Source of the DNA: Salinicoccus carnicancri Crm | GTDB lineage: Bacteria; Bacillota; Bacilli; Staphylococcales; Salinicoccaceae | Assembly (NCBI RefSeq): GCF_000330705.1 | Contig: NZ_ANAM01000001.1 | Span: 310,001 to 374,000 of the forward strand | DNA length: 64,000 bases | Reading direction: 5' to 3' | In this document: positions 48,937-57,414 of the stretch, one piece after another | How the letters are laid out: every line of letters starts with the position of its first letter | Position numbering within the stretch: the stretch's first letter is position 1 | The notes under the pieces: model-generated | What the model was told of the DNA's origin: nothing | The model's input: only the letters and a program-made list of their open reading frames with translations | Databases searched by the model: none | Program-made: the position numbers and the translations under genes

Positions 48937-50652
48937 ATGAAAAAAAAGAATATTGTAATCGTTGCAATCATCGGATTTGCAGTTATCCTGTTAACAGCCA
49001 CCGCTTTTTATGGTAATGACGGCGGAGCAGAGCCGGAGGAATCAGATGAGACTGGGGAACAGCCGGATACTGAGGTTGCAGAGGAGGAAGCCGCAGAAGC
49101 GGATTATGACTACCCGCCGGAAAAGGCGGAGCAGGTGCTTGCAGAACAGGAGGAACTGGAGTCTGAGATGCTTGCCGAAAGTGAGGGGAGTACCCTCGAC
49201 AATCCGTATGTGAATGTTGACCCATATAATCGGAGCCCCCTGTCCGCCCTTGTGATTTTCGATACGGAAGAACGGGCAAAGGTCACTTTCACAGTAAAGG
49301 GAAAGGATGACAGGGCGGACATTTCGGAAACCGTAAAGGAATACAGGAGCCACCATGAACTGCCTGTCCTGGGGTTGTATCCAGGGTATACGAACACGAT
49401 AGAGATTTCCGCAGAAACTGAATCCGGGGAAGTGTTGAAACATACCTTTACAGTGACTACGGAAGACCTGCCGGAAGAAATGCCGGAGATTGAAATCAAA
49501 GAAGCCCAGCCTGAAAAAATGAAACTCGGAGAAAGTGAACTGACTTTCTATATTCCGAGTACGAGATATGCGTTTGCATTTGATGTAAATGGCGATGTCC
49601 GCTGGTATGGTTCGGGGTTCAACAGCCATGTTCTGCAGGAGCTGGATAATGGGAACCTGCTCTATCTGGGTAAGGATGATAACAGTGGAAGTGCTTATAA
49701 CCGTCTGCTTGAAACAACCTATATAGGTAAAATCCACAATGCCTTCAGGATAAGTGAAGGGGCTGCGGAAAGTGAAGTTGAGGGGTTTGAATCGACACTG
49801 ATCCATCATGACGTGGCGGAACTCCCCTCGGGGAATCTGCTCCTCACTGTCAATGACGGAAGTGATGTTTACATGGAGGATACCATGATAGAGATGGACA
49901 GGGAGACAGGGGAAGTCGTAAAAGTACTGGACCTGAAAGATCTTTTCCCGAAGGAAGTCTATGAAAAGTATGAGCCGAGGGAAGACAACGGCCTTATAGA
50001 CTGGTTCCATCAGAACTCCGTCGTGTATGATGAGAGTGATGACAGCATCATCATTTCGGGAAGGCATCAGGATACAGTGATGAAAATCGATTATGGGACA
50101 GGCGAGATAAAGTGGATCCTGGCTCATCCCGAGGGATGGAATGAAGAGATGGAAGAATATGTCGTGGATGGGGACGGCGGGGATTTCAAATATCCGGCAG
50201 CCCAGCATGACGCCACCATCCTTCCTGATTTCGACGATGACCCGGAAACGGTCGATGTATTACTGCTTGATAACAATACAGTGGTCACCCGCGGGAACGA
50301 AAAGGTTTCGGAACAATACAGTGCCGGAACACACTACCGCATCAACGAGGAAACATTGGATGCAGAAATAATATGGACTTATGGGGAAGAGCTCGGCGAG
50401 GATTACTTTACAAATATCATTAGCAGTGCAAGATACCGTGAAGCCAGCGGCAATGTACTGCTTGATTTTGGCCACACGGATGGAGGAGAGAGAAGTTCAT
50501 TCGTGGAGGTCACACATGATGAACAGTCTGAAATCGTGTTCGAAGCCGAAATGACAGGTTTCCGTACAGGTGCCTGGGCATACCGCTCTTCAAGGAATGC
50601 TTTATATAATGACAAATGGGAGGAGAGATTCTCCCTGGGCGGGGAAAGCTGA
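48937..50652 (+). CDS. Arylsulfate sulfotransferase (ASST), membrane-anchored
   Basis: PAPS-independent sulfotransferase family, 571 residues, which moves sulfate between phenolic compounds outside the membrane. An N-terminal helix (about 6-24) is followed by an acidic linker and a beta domain, then a six-bladed propeller. The four active-site positions of E. coli AssT find counterparts in LIHHDVAELP, DWFHQNSVVYD, IISGRHQDTVMKIDYG (Arg) and PAAQHDATILPD (transient sulfohistidine). AAGGAG with 7-base spacing picks the ATG at 48937. No DsbA-type partner is linked and the protein lacks a cysteine pair. Donor and acceptor unknown. Confidence 0.87.
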   Translation: MKKKNIVIVAIIGFAVILLTATAFYGNDGGAEPEESDETGEQPDTEVAEEEAAEADYDYPPEKAEQVLAEQEELESEMLAESEGSTLDNPYVNVDPYNRSPLSALVIFDTEERAKVTFTVKGKDDRADISETVKEYRSHHELPVLGLYPGYTNTIEISAETESGEVLKHTFTVTTEDLPEEMPEIEIKEAQPEKMKLGESELTFYIPSTRYAFAFDVNGDVRWYGSGFNSHVLQELDNGNLLYLGKDDNSGSAYNRLLETTYIGKIHNAFRISEGAAESEVEGFESTLIHHDVAELPSGNLLLTVNDGSDVYMEDTMIEMDRETGEVVKVLDLKDLFPKEVYEKYEPREDNGLIDWFHQNSVVYDESDDSIIISGRHQDTVMKIDYGTGEIKWILAHPEGWNEEMEEYVVDGDGGDFKYPAAQHDATILPDFDDDPETVDVLLLDNNTVVTRGNEKVSEQYSAGTHYRINEETLDAEIIWTYGEELGEDYFTNIISSARYREASGNVLLDFGHTDGGERSSFVEVTHDEQSEIVFEAEMTGFRTGAWAYRSSRNALYNDKWEERFSLGGES

Positions 50653-50663
50653 TTCACATCCCC

Positions 50664-50696
50664 GTCTGTCCTGCATCTTCAGGATGGACTTTTGAT
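50664..50696 (+). terminator. Probable ASST gene terminator
   Basis: GTCTGTCCTG, loop CATCTT, CAGGATGGAC then TTTTG. Confidence 0.65.
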
Positions 50697-50844
50697 ACCG
50701 GGAAGTTCCTCATGAGGACTGATATCCTGTCATGGAATGTTCAATTTTTTCATATGGATTTTCCATCCCGGCACACGATGAGTGGACATTGGAATATGAT
50801 GTGTTAGAATGACGGACAATAACGCATTGTAAGGAGAATCAATT

Positions 50845-51663
50845 ATGAAAAAATGGTTAACAGGATTATCAATCGCCTCTTCGATGCTGGTACTCGGTGC
50901 CTGCGGCGGCGGGGATGATTCGGGTGAAGATACAGGAAACGCGGAAAATCAGCAGGAGTCCCAGGGACAGACGGCTTCTGGCAGCGGTGAAGAAGGAGGC
51001 CAGTCTGCCGAAGGAGGCGGTGAAGGCCAGCAGCAGGAAATGCCTGAACCCGACATGGAGGGTGTGCCTGATGTCGTCGCTGAAGTGAACGGGGAAGAAG
51101 TTACGAAAGATGAATTCCAGCAGGCTTACGAGAGCCAGTTCCAGCAGGCCGCCATGCAGCAGCAGATGTCCGGTCAGGAAGTGAATCAGGATGAACTGAA
51201 AAAGCAGGTTGCCGATGGCATGGTTTCACAGGAACTTCTGATACAGGAAACTGAAAACCGCGGAATCGAAGCACCTGAGGACGAGGTCAACAAAACACTG
51301 GACGATATTGTCAAACAAAATCAGATGGAATCCCAGGATGAGTTCTTCACTACAATGGAAGAGCAAGGCATGAAAAAGGATGAAGTGATGTCCCAGATTG
51401 AAACGCGGGTCAGGATGGATCAGCTTATCGCTGAAGAGACCGGTGATATCGAACCATCCGATGATGAGCTGAAAGAGATCTATGACCAGCAGAAAGAACA
51501 GATGTCACAGATGCAGGGTGAAGAAGGCGGCTCGGAGATGCCATCCTTCGACGAGATGAAACCGCAGCTTAAAGAGCAGGTTGTAATGCAGAAAGAGAGT
51601 GAAGCTACACAGACACTTGCCGAAGATCTGAAAGAAAAATCGGATGTAACAATAAATCTGTAA
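50845..51663 (+). CDS. SurA-N/PrsA-like lipoprotein
   Basis: Secreted lipoprotein of 272 residues; lipid at Cys20 (LVLGAC), then a Gly/Ser/Glu/Gln linker of about 50 residues. The folded part (VVAEVNGEEVTKDEFQQAYE and the helices after it) matches the SurA N-terminal chaperone domain. The parvulin prolyl-isomerase domain found in PrsA is missing; the protein ends soon after the helical part. Probably a folding helper on the outer face of the membrane. Single gene with AAGGAG site and terminator. Confidence 0.85.
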   Translation: MKKWLTGLSIASSMLVLGACGGGDDSGEDTGNAENQQESQGQTASGSGEEGGQSAEGGGEGQQQEMPEPDMEGVPDVVAEVNGEEVTKDEFQQAYESQFQQAAMQQQMSGQEVNQDELKKQVADGMVSQELLIQETENRGIEAPEDEVNKTLDDIVKQNQMESQDEFFTTMEEQGMKKDEVMSQIETRVRMDQLIAEETGDIEPSDDELKEIYDQQKEQMSQMQGEEGGSEMPSFDEMKPQLKEQVVMQKESEATQTLAEDLKEKSDVTINL

Positions 51664-51679
51664 TTGAATGGATGGGGTG

Positions 51680-51717
51680 ATCGCCGTTTTGGATGTATGT
51701 CCAAAACGGCGATTTTT
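51680..51717 (+). terminator. SurA-N lipoprotein gene terminator
   Basis: ATCGCCGTTTTGGA, loop TGTATG, TCCAAAACGGCGAT and T5. Confidence 0.9.
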
Positions 51718-51787
51718 ATAAGCAGGTTTGTTGTATGCTGGAAGTATGCAAAATGTTGAAGATCATTGAAATGAAAGGAGCGGTAAT

Positions 51788-52138
51788 ATGGCCGGGCATA
51801 AAATATACACCATGGCATTTTCAAACGTCTATCCCCACTATGTCACCAAGGCTGAAAGGAAGGGACGAACGAAGGAGGAAGTGGATGAAATCGTCCTCTG
51901 GCTGACGGGCTACAATCAGAGTCAGCTTGAAGAACATCTGGAGAAGGATACTGATTTTGAAAATTTCTTTGCCGGAGCACCGGATATGAACCCGTCGAGA
52001 GATATGATCACAGGCGTGATATGCGGAGTGCGTGTCGAAGAAATCGAAGAGCCGCTTATGCAGGAGATCCGTTATATGGATAAACTGATAGATGAGCTGG
52101 CCAGAGGCAAAGCGATGGAGAAGATTCTGCGGAAATGA
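51788..52138 (+). CDS. DUF2200 family protein
   Basis: A 116-residue cytoplasmic protein of the DUF2200 family: [39 protein letters not shown] and [20 protein letters not shown] are the family's conserved blocks and the length is normal. The function is unknown; the family is common in Firmicutes and taken as a single-domain protein. Own transcript. GAAAGGAG lies before the ATG. Confidence 0.87.
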   Translation: MAGHKIYTMAFSNVYPHYVTKAERKGRTKEEVDEIVLWLTGYNQSQLEEHLEKDTDFENFFAGAPDMNPSRDMITGVICGVRVEEIEEPLMQEIRYMDKLIDELARGKAMEKILRK

Positions 52139-52161
52139 TGGGATGAAATTATCCAGGCCTG

Positions 52162-52190
52162 TTGAAAGGAATACTTTCAATGGGTTTTTA
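52162..52190 (+). terminator. Probable terminator of the DUF2200 gene
   Basis: TTGAAAG, loop GAATA, CTTTCAA then TGGGTTTTTA. The rest of the 170-base gap holds nothing recognisable. Confidence 0.6.
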
Positions 52191-52311
52191 CTTTGCTGCA
52201 TCTGCGGAGATTTTTATCATGCCAAGTTCATGCAATGAGGAGTTTTTTACATCCTGATAAAGGGAATCTGTTTGGAAGAGTATTAAAAACACGCTGAAGG
52301 AGCTGGATAGG

Positions 52312-53325
52312 ATGAAGACTTTGTATTTCTCTGCCGGCAATTCACTCTACGAAATAAAAGAAGAAAAAGGCGGATGGGTGATGACAGAAAAGCCTGCACC
52401 GAATGTCCTGCTGTGTCTTGCGGCCGATCCGGATAATCCGGGCCGGCTGTACGGGGGCACATTTGATGACGGGCTCTTTATCAGCGATGACGGCGGCGGG
52501 ACATGGGAGCCTGCCGGGGCCGGCATTACACATAACCGGGTGATGAGCCTAGCTGTCAGTCCCACTGAGAATATACACGGCTACAGAGTCGTGTGGGCCG
52601 GTACGGAACCGAGCGGCCTCTTCCGATCGGAGGACGGCGGGCGGACGTGGACGGATTGCCCGGCGCTCTTGGATCTGCCATCAAAGTCAACATGGAGTTT
52701 CCCGCCCCGGCCTGAGACACATCATGTGCGTTTCATCGAGCCGGATATTCATGATGCAGAACGTATTTTCGCGGGAATAGAACTCGGCGGTGTCATGAGA
52801 AGCGAGGATAAGGGACGGAGCTTCGAAGACCGTAAACCGGGGTCGCAGCATGACAGCCATACGCTGGCGACCCATCCGGAAGTTACGGGACGTGTGTATG
52901 AAGCGGCAGGCGGGGGATATGCGGAAAGCTTCGATTCGGGCTCTACATGGGAGACATTCAACGATGGCCTTGACCCGTACAGCTATCTGGTCGGCATCGC
53001 TGCGGACAGCGGGAATGCAGACATCACCATTGTGTCGGCGGCAAAAAGTCCGATGACGGCATATAAACCATCAAATGCGGAAACGATTCTGATGCGTCGT
53101 GAAAATGGAGGAAGATGGGAACGGGTCCATGAAGGTCTGCCGGACCCCGACGGCTCTGCAATTTTCTCTCTCGCCTCAGACAGAGTGGCGGCAGGAGTGT
53201 TCTATGCTTTGAACAACACCGGTTTCTATATTTCCAGAGATTCAGGGGAAACATGGAACAAAGTGAATGTTGAATGGCCGGGCCATCTCAAGGATAAGGG
53301 AGTAAACTGGATGACGCTCGTATAA
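52312..53325 (+). CDS. BNR-repeat / sialidase-like beta-propeller protein
   Basis: A 337-residue protein with several Asp-box (BNR) repeats: FISDDGGGTWE, FRSEDGGRTWT, AESFDSGSTWE and YISRDSGETWN. This is the VPS10/sortilin-like WD-type propeller that appears in many soil and halophilic bacteria. There is no signal peptide, so it seems cytoplasmic, unlike true sialidases; sialidase catalytic residues are not seen. AAGGAG precedes the ATG. Function unknown; glycosyl hydrolase labels in databases should not be trusted for it. Confidence 0.8.
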   Translation: MKTLYFSAGNSLYEIKEEKGGWVMTEKPAPNVLLCLAADPDNPGRLYGGTFDDGLFISDDGGGTWEPAGAGITHNRVMSLAVSPTENIHGYRVVWAGTEPSGLFRSEDGGRTWTDCPALLDLPSKSTWSFPPRPETHHVRFIEPDIHDAERIFAGIELGGVMRSEDKGRSFEDRKPGSQHDSHTLATHPEVTGRVYEAAGGGYAESFDSGSTWETFNDGLDPYSYLVGIAADSGNADITIVSAAKSPMTAYKPSNAETILMRRENGGRWERVHEGLPDPDGSAIFSLASDRVAAGVFYALNNTGFYISRDSGETWNKVNVEWPGHLKDKGVNWMTLV

Positions 53326-53338
53326 CAGAGGGAGGGGG

Positions 53339-53367
53339 GGGGCATCTGAGGATGCCTCTTTTTTTCG
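53339..53367 (+). terminator. Terminator of the BNR gene
   Basis: GGCATC, loop TGAG, GATGCC and CT7; it is preceded by a run of nine G at 53334-53342. Confidence 0.75.
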
Positions 53368-53397
53368 TAATCATATTAAAAAAGTAACAAAAAACAC

Positions 53398-53539
53398 TTG
53401 AAAGTCAAATAAGGTCAATGTATAATATAGTTAAAGGTCAAACTTAGTCAAATGGCAACAAGGTATGTGAGCATCATGATTGAAAATCTGAATGGAGACC
53501 TTTATACTGTATTTATAGTCAAAGATAGTCAAGGTCAAA
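53398..53539 (+). promoter_or_regulatory. clpE control region: two promoters and three CtsR boxes
   Basis: Promoter 1: TTGAAA (53398-53403), 17 bases, TATAAT (53421-53426), with the CtsR box AGTCAAATAAGGTCAAT (53403-53419) filling the spacer. Box 2 GGTCAAACTTAGTCAAA (53436-53452) lies at the start site. Promoter 2: TTGAAA (53480-53485), 17 bases, TATACT (53503-53508), followed by box 3 AGTCAAAGATAGTCAAG (53517-53533) with a further GGTCAAA half. Each promoter has at least one heptad pair, so both should be repressed by CtsR, which is not in the window. Confidence 0.9.
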
Positions 53540-53573
53540 TTGGGCTATCATCACGAATAGGAGGAATCTACGC

Positions 53574-55706
53574 ATGAAATGTCAAAACTGTGGTGTTAAT
53601 GAAGCAAATGTCAATCTTGCGATGAATGTTAACAACCAGAAAATGCAAGTACATTTATGTGATGAATGTTTCCGTGAAATACAAGGTCAAATGATGAATT
53701 CCAACGATTTCTTTTCTGGATCACCTTTTGAAAATACAAACTCCAACAATAAATATTTCCAGGGAAACGGAGGAAGCGCTACGGGAACGAAAGTAAAAGA
53801 GAAACAAAACGGCGGGAACGGCCTGCTTGATCAGTTAGGTAAAAATATATCTGATGAAGCCAGGTCCGGCAACGTTGACCCGGTCATCGGCCGTGATATG
53901 GAGGTCAAGCGTGTCGTTGAGACTCTGAACAGAAGGAACAAGAACAACCCGGTACTGATCGGTGAGCCTGGTGTCGGTAAAACTGCCATTGCAGAAGGGC
54001 TGGCTCTTAAAATCGTCGAAGGGACTGTCCCGTCCAAGCTGATGGATAAGGAAATATATATCCTTGACGTGGCTTCCCTTGTGGCAAATACAAGTATGCG
54101 CGGTCAGTTTGAAGAGCGCATGAAACAGCTGATCAGTGAACTGCAGGAACGTAAAGACGTCATCCTGTTCATTGATGAAATCCACCAGATCGTAGGTGCG
54201 GGTACGGCAGAGAGCTCCCAGATGGATGCAGGTAACATACTGAAACCTGCATTGGCACGCGGCGAGCTGCAGATCATCGGTGCTACGACCCTGAAGGAAT
54301 ACCGCCAGATTGAAAAAGACGCAGCACTTGAACGCCGTCTGCAGCCGATCATTGTGAAAGAACCGTCATTGGAGGAAGCGGAACTGATACTGCAGGGTAT
54401 TAAAGACCGTTACGAAGCATTCCATGAAGTACGCTACTCCGATGAGGCAATCCGTGCATTCGTCGGCCTGTCAAACAGATATATACAGGATCGTTTCCTG
54501 CCGGATAAGGCAATTGACCTTATGGATGAAGTCGGTTCCCGTCTGAACCTGTCCAACGCAGAGAACGACTCCGGCTCAATCAGGCAGAAGCTTGAAAAGA
54601 TAGCGAAGGAAAAAGATGAAGCTGCTGAACAGGAAGATTATGAAAAGGCGGCAAACTTGAAATATCAGGAACTTCAGCTTGAAAAACAGCTCGAAAAAGC
54701 TGAGGACACAGCGCAGATCATTGATGTGGACGTTTCCGATATCCAGTTGATAGTGGAAGAAAAAACAGGTATTCCTGTGACGAAGCTCCAGGCGGATGAG
54801 CAGGAGAAAATGCGCGATCTCCAGGGTCAGCTGGGCGCGAAAGTCATAGGTCAGGGAGAAGCCGTGGGCAAAGTGGCAAAAGCCATCCGACGCAGCCGCG
54901 CGGGCCTTAAATCCAAATACCGCCCAATCGGTTCATTCCTGTTCGTCGGACCGACCGGTGTCGGCAAGACAGAGCTGACAAAAGCACTTGCCGAGGAAAT
55001 GTTCGGTTCACGTGAATCACTTATCCGTCTTGACATGAGTGAGTACATGGAAAAACATGCTGTTTCCAAGATCATCGGTTCACCTCCAGGCTATGTCGGC
55101 CATGAGGAAGCAGGGCAGCTGACGGAAAAAGTCCGTCACAACCCTTATAACATCATACTGCTCGATGAAATAGAGAAAGCACATCCGGATGTACAGAACA
55201 TGTTCCTGCAGATCATGGAAGATGGCCACCTCACGGATTCACATGGCCGTACGGTAAGTTTCAAAGAAACAGTCATCATCATGACAAGTAATGCCGGTAC
55301 AGGTGTGAATACTGCAAGTGTCGGCTTTGGCCCGGAAAAACATGATTCAGTATCCACGCTGGATAACCTGAGTGACTACTTCAAACCGGAATTCCTGAAC
55401 CGTTTCGACTCCATCATCAACTTCAATGAACTGTCAGAAGAGGATCTGCTGCAAATTGTGGATCTGATGCTTGCAGAACTTCAGGAAACAGTGGAAGAAA
55501 ATGAACTCAGCATCACAATCACGGATGAAGCAAAACAGATACTGGTAAAACTCGGCTATGACAAACGCTTCGGTGCAAGACCGCTCCGCAGGGTAATCCA
55601 GGATAAGATCGAAGATCAGCTTACAGATCTGATCCTCGAAGAAGAAACTCTGGAAAACGTCAAAGTCGAAGTACAGGATGAAGAGATACAGGTGGTAAAA
55701 GCATAA
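53574..55706 (+). CDS. clpE: ATP-dependent Clp protease ATP-binding subunit ClpE
   Basis: HSP100 unfoldase of 710 residues. The N-terminal zinc finger is CxxC-CxxC (Cys3, Cys6, Cys29, Cys32), which separates ClpE from ClpC. A short linker, then AAA domain 1 with GEPGVGKT and [10 protein letters not shown], a UVR-like coiled coil ([20 protein letters not shown]), and AAA domain 2 with GPTGVGKTE. It hands denatured proteins to ClpP and helps restore CtsR repression after heat shock. The start follows AGGAGG; the control region has CtsR boxes. Confidence 0.97.
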   Translation: MKCQNCGVNEANVNLAMNVNNQKMQVHLCDECFREIQGQMMNSNDFFSGSPFENTNSNNKYFQGNGGSATGTKVKEKQNGGNGLLDQLGKNISDEARSGNVDPVIGRDMEVKRVVETLNRRNKNNPVLIGEPGVGKTAIAEGLALKIVEGTVPSKLMDKEIYILDVASLVANTSMRGQFEERMKQLISELQERKDVILFIDEIHQIVGAGTAESSQMDAGNILKPALARGELQIIGATTLKEYRQIEKDAALERRLQPIIVKEPSLEEAELILQGIKDRYEAFHEVRYSDEAIRAFVGLSNRYIQDRFLPDKAIDLMDEVGSRLNLSNAENDSGSIRQKLEKIAKEKDEAAEQEDYEKAANLKYQELQLEKQLEKAEDTAQIIDVDVSDIQLIVEEKTGIPVTKLQADEQEKMRDLQGQLGAKVIGQGEAVGKVAKAIRRSRAGLKSKYRPIGSFLFVGPTGVGKTELTKALAEEMFGSRESLIRLDMSEYMEKHAVSKIIGSPPGYVGHEEAGQLTEKVRHNPYNIILLDEIEKAHPDVQNMFLQIMEDGHLTDSHGRTVSFKETVIIMTSNAGTGVNTASVGFGPEKHDSVSTLDNLSDYFKPEFLNRFDSIINFNELSEEDLLQIVDLMLAELQETVEENELSITITDEAKQILVKLGYDKRFGARPLRRVIQDKIEDQLTDLILEEETLENVKVEVQDEEIQVVKA

Positions 55707-55715
55707 ACATGAACA

Positions 55716-55757
55716 AAAAAGGCTCTGGATCCTCAAAGGATTCAGAGCCTTCTTTAA
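55716..55757. terminator. Bidirectional terminator between clpE and ybaK-like gene
   Basis: AAGGCTCTGGATCC, TCAAA loop, GGATTCAGAGCCTT with flanking A and T runs. Confidence 0.85.
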
Positions 55758-55758
55758 T

Positions 55759-56241
55759 TCAGACAGTAATATCGGCATATTGTCCGCCGGTGATTCTGAG
55801 CAGTTCAGCCGGAGAAAGTTCCATCTGCATGCCTCTTTTTCCGGCGGAGACCACGATGGATTCCATGGAGGCAGCTTCTGAAGAAACATATGTGGGGAAC
55901 TGTCTTTTCATACCTACAGGAGAACAGCCGCCGCGTATATAACCTGTCGTCTTTTCCAGGTCTTTCATATGCAGCATTTCCACTTTTTTGTTGCCGCTTT
56001 GCTTGGCGAGACGTTTCAGATCGAGTGACTGTCCGGCCGGGATGCAGACGACAACTTCCCCTGTAGTGCCGCCTGTGGCGACAAGTGTCTTATATATCGT
56101 CTCAAGCGGCATCTCCACTTCATCCGCAGTACTTTTCGCGTCCAGGTGGTCTTCATCCCATGGGTACTCATGAATCTTATAATCAACCTTATTGTTCTCG
56201 AGAATCCTCATCGCATTTGTCTTCTGCATTTTCTTCTTCAC
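55759..56241 (-). CDS. Cys-tRNA(Pro)/aminoacyl-tRNA deacylase, YbaK/EbsC family
   Basis: Editing domain protein of about 160 residues that removes Cys (or Ala) mistakenly loaded on tRNA-Pro. Family marks: QKTNAMRILENNKVDYKIHE, the catalytic Lys region in TIYKTLVATG and GYIRGGCSPVGMKRQFPTYV. GTG with GGGAGG at 7 bases is the best start; a longer frame begins at 56277. Lone gene, convergent with clpE. Confidence 0.92.
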   Translation of the reverse strand: MKKKMQKTNAMRILENNKVDYKIHEYPWDEDHLDAKSTADEVEMPLETIYKTLVATGGTTGEVVVCIPAGQSLDLKRLAKQSGNKKVEMLHMKDLEKTTGYIRGGCSPVGMKRQFPTYVSSEAASMESIVVSAGKRGMQMELSPAELLRITGGQYADITV

Positions 56242-56302
56242 GTCGATACCTCCCGGTGGCGATGATATAATAATCATATTAGCATATTAAGGGGTGAAGG
56301 GA

Positions 56303-56620
56303 ATGATGATTTTCGGTCATACGGTCGACAGGGAGACACGATGCATCCACTATCGCGGCACACGGGATATCATTGCTATAAAATTCAGGTGTTGCGGTAG
56401 ATACTATCCATGCTACAAATGCCACGATGAGTGCGAAAGGCATGAAACTGGAACATGGAAGGTCCATGAATTCGATGAGAAAGCGATATTATGCGGAGTG
56501 TGCGATACTGAGCATACAATTGCAGAGTATATGGATACAGGCAGATGCAAAAACTGTGATTCGGAATTCAACCAGAACTGCCGTCTCCACCATCATCTGT
56601 ATTTTGACATCGGCAGATGA
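56303..56620 (+). CDS. CHY zinc-finger protein
   Basis: A 105-residue cysteine/histidine-rich protein beginning MMIFGHTVDRETRCIHYRG with the CHY signature (Cys-Ile-His-Tyr), then FRCCGRYYPCYKCHDECERH and two CxxC pairs near the end (ILCGVC and RCKNC). It should bind three zinc ions. Related to the zinc finger of plant CHY-RING proteins and to yeast Hot13; bacterial role unknown. Start by AAGGGGTG six bases before the ATG. Confidence 0.88.
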   Translation: MMIFGHTVDRETRCIHYRGTRDIIAIKFRCCGRYYPCYKCHDECERHETGTWKVHEFDEKAILCGVCDTEHTIAEYMDTGRCKNCDSEFNQNCRLHHHLYFDIGR

Positions 56621-56707
56621 AGCCGATATGTTGAAAGGCGGTGCTTCTTCGGATATGATTTCCGGAGAAGTATTTTTTATATTCGGAAAACTATCGGAGG
56701 TAATATC

Positions 56708-57364
56708 ATGTCAGAAGAAAGCCTGTACCAGAAATCGAACCTTGAAAGACTGCCTGAATTATCAAAGCTTGCCCCTGAAGCCTTTAAGGGTTTCGGTCAA
56801 TTCGATAAAGCGGCACTGGCTGACGGAGTGATTCCGCAGAAGACGAAAGAGCTCATAGCAATTGCAGTGGCACATGTTACAGGATGCCCGTACTGCATCG
56901 ATATCCATGTGAACAATGCAAAAGGCCTGGAAGTTTCCAGAGAGGAAATGGGGGAAGCCATCCTTGTGGCCACTGCACTTAAAGCGGGGTCTGCGATGGC
57001 CCATGGTGTGAATGCCCTCGAAGCATATGATGGCAGCAATGAGGGGGATCTTTACAAGAAATCCAACATCAGCAGACTGAAGGAATTTTCAAAACTTGCC
57101 CCCGAAGCATTCAAAGCCTTCACACAGCTGGACAGGGAAGCAATGCAGCCGGGAGAGATTTCACAAAAAGACAAGGAACTGATCGCCGTTGCAGTGGCGC
57201 ATGTTACAGGATGCCCGTACTGCATAGAAATCCATACAAACAACGCCAAAGACCTGGATGTTACCAAAGAAGAGATGGCGGAAGCCATCCTGGTCGGCAC
57301 AGCATTGAAGGCAGGCTCTGCCGTCGCCCACAGCGTCAATGCACTCAATGCGTATGATGCATAA
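56708..57364 (+). CDS. Duplicated AhpD/CMD-like alkylhydroperoxidase-fold protein
   Basis: A 218-residue protein made of two copies of one carboxymuconolactone-decarboxylase/AhpD domain (about 1-108 and 109-218), each with the redox motif GCPYC followed three residues later by His (VAHVTGCPYCIDIH and VAHVTGCPYCIEIH). Both copies begin LYQKSN/LYKKSN-like. Such proteins can act as peroxidases using a lipoyl or thiol partner. Single-domain homologues assemble as oligomers; here a fused pair could replace a dimer. AGGTAATATC lies before the ATG. Confidence 0.9.
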   Translation: MSEESLYQKSNLERLPELSKLAPEAFKGFGQFDKAALADGVIPQKTKELIAIAVAHVTGCPYCIDIHVNNAKGLEVSREEMGEAILVATALKAGSAMAHGVNALEAYDGSNEGDLYKKSNISRLKEFSKLAPEAFKAFTQLDREAMQPGEISQKDKELIAVAVAHVTGCPYCIEIHTNNAKDLDVTKEEMAEAILVGTALKAGSAVAHSVNALNAYDA

Positions 57365-57369
57365 ATAAG

Positions 57370-57402
57370 AAAAGATGAATCGGGGCCGATTCATCTTTTT
57401 TG
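57370..57402. terminator. Bidirectional terminator, near-loopless
   Basis: AAAAGATGAATCGG, two bases, CCGATTCATCTTTT then T2; arms are exact complements. Confidence 0.88.
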
Positions 57403-57414
57403 CGTTTCGAAAAG

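Noticed and set aside
52312-53325. Sialidase
   Set aside because: Only Asp boxes are shared; no signal peptide and no sialidase arginine triad or tyrosine-glutamate pair could be identified.
56427-56831. A 134-codon frame overlapping the CHY gene and the AhpD-like gene
   Set aside because: Both overlapped genes have strong family motifs in other frames; this one reads as a shifted copy of them.
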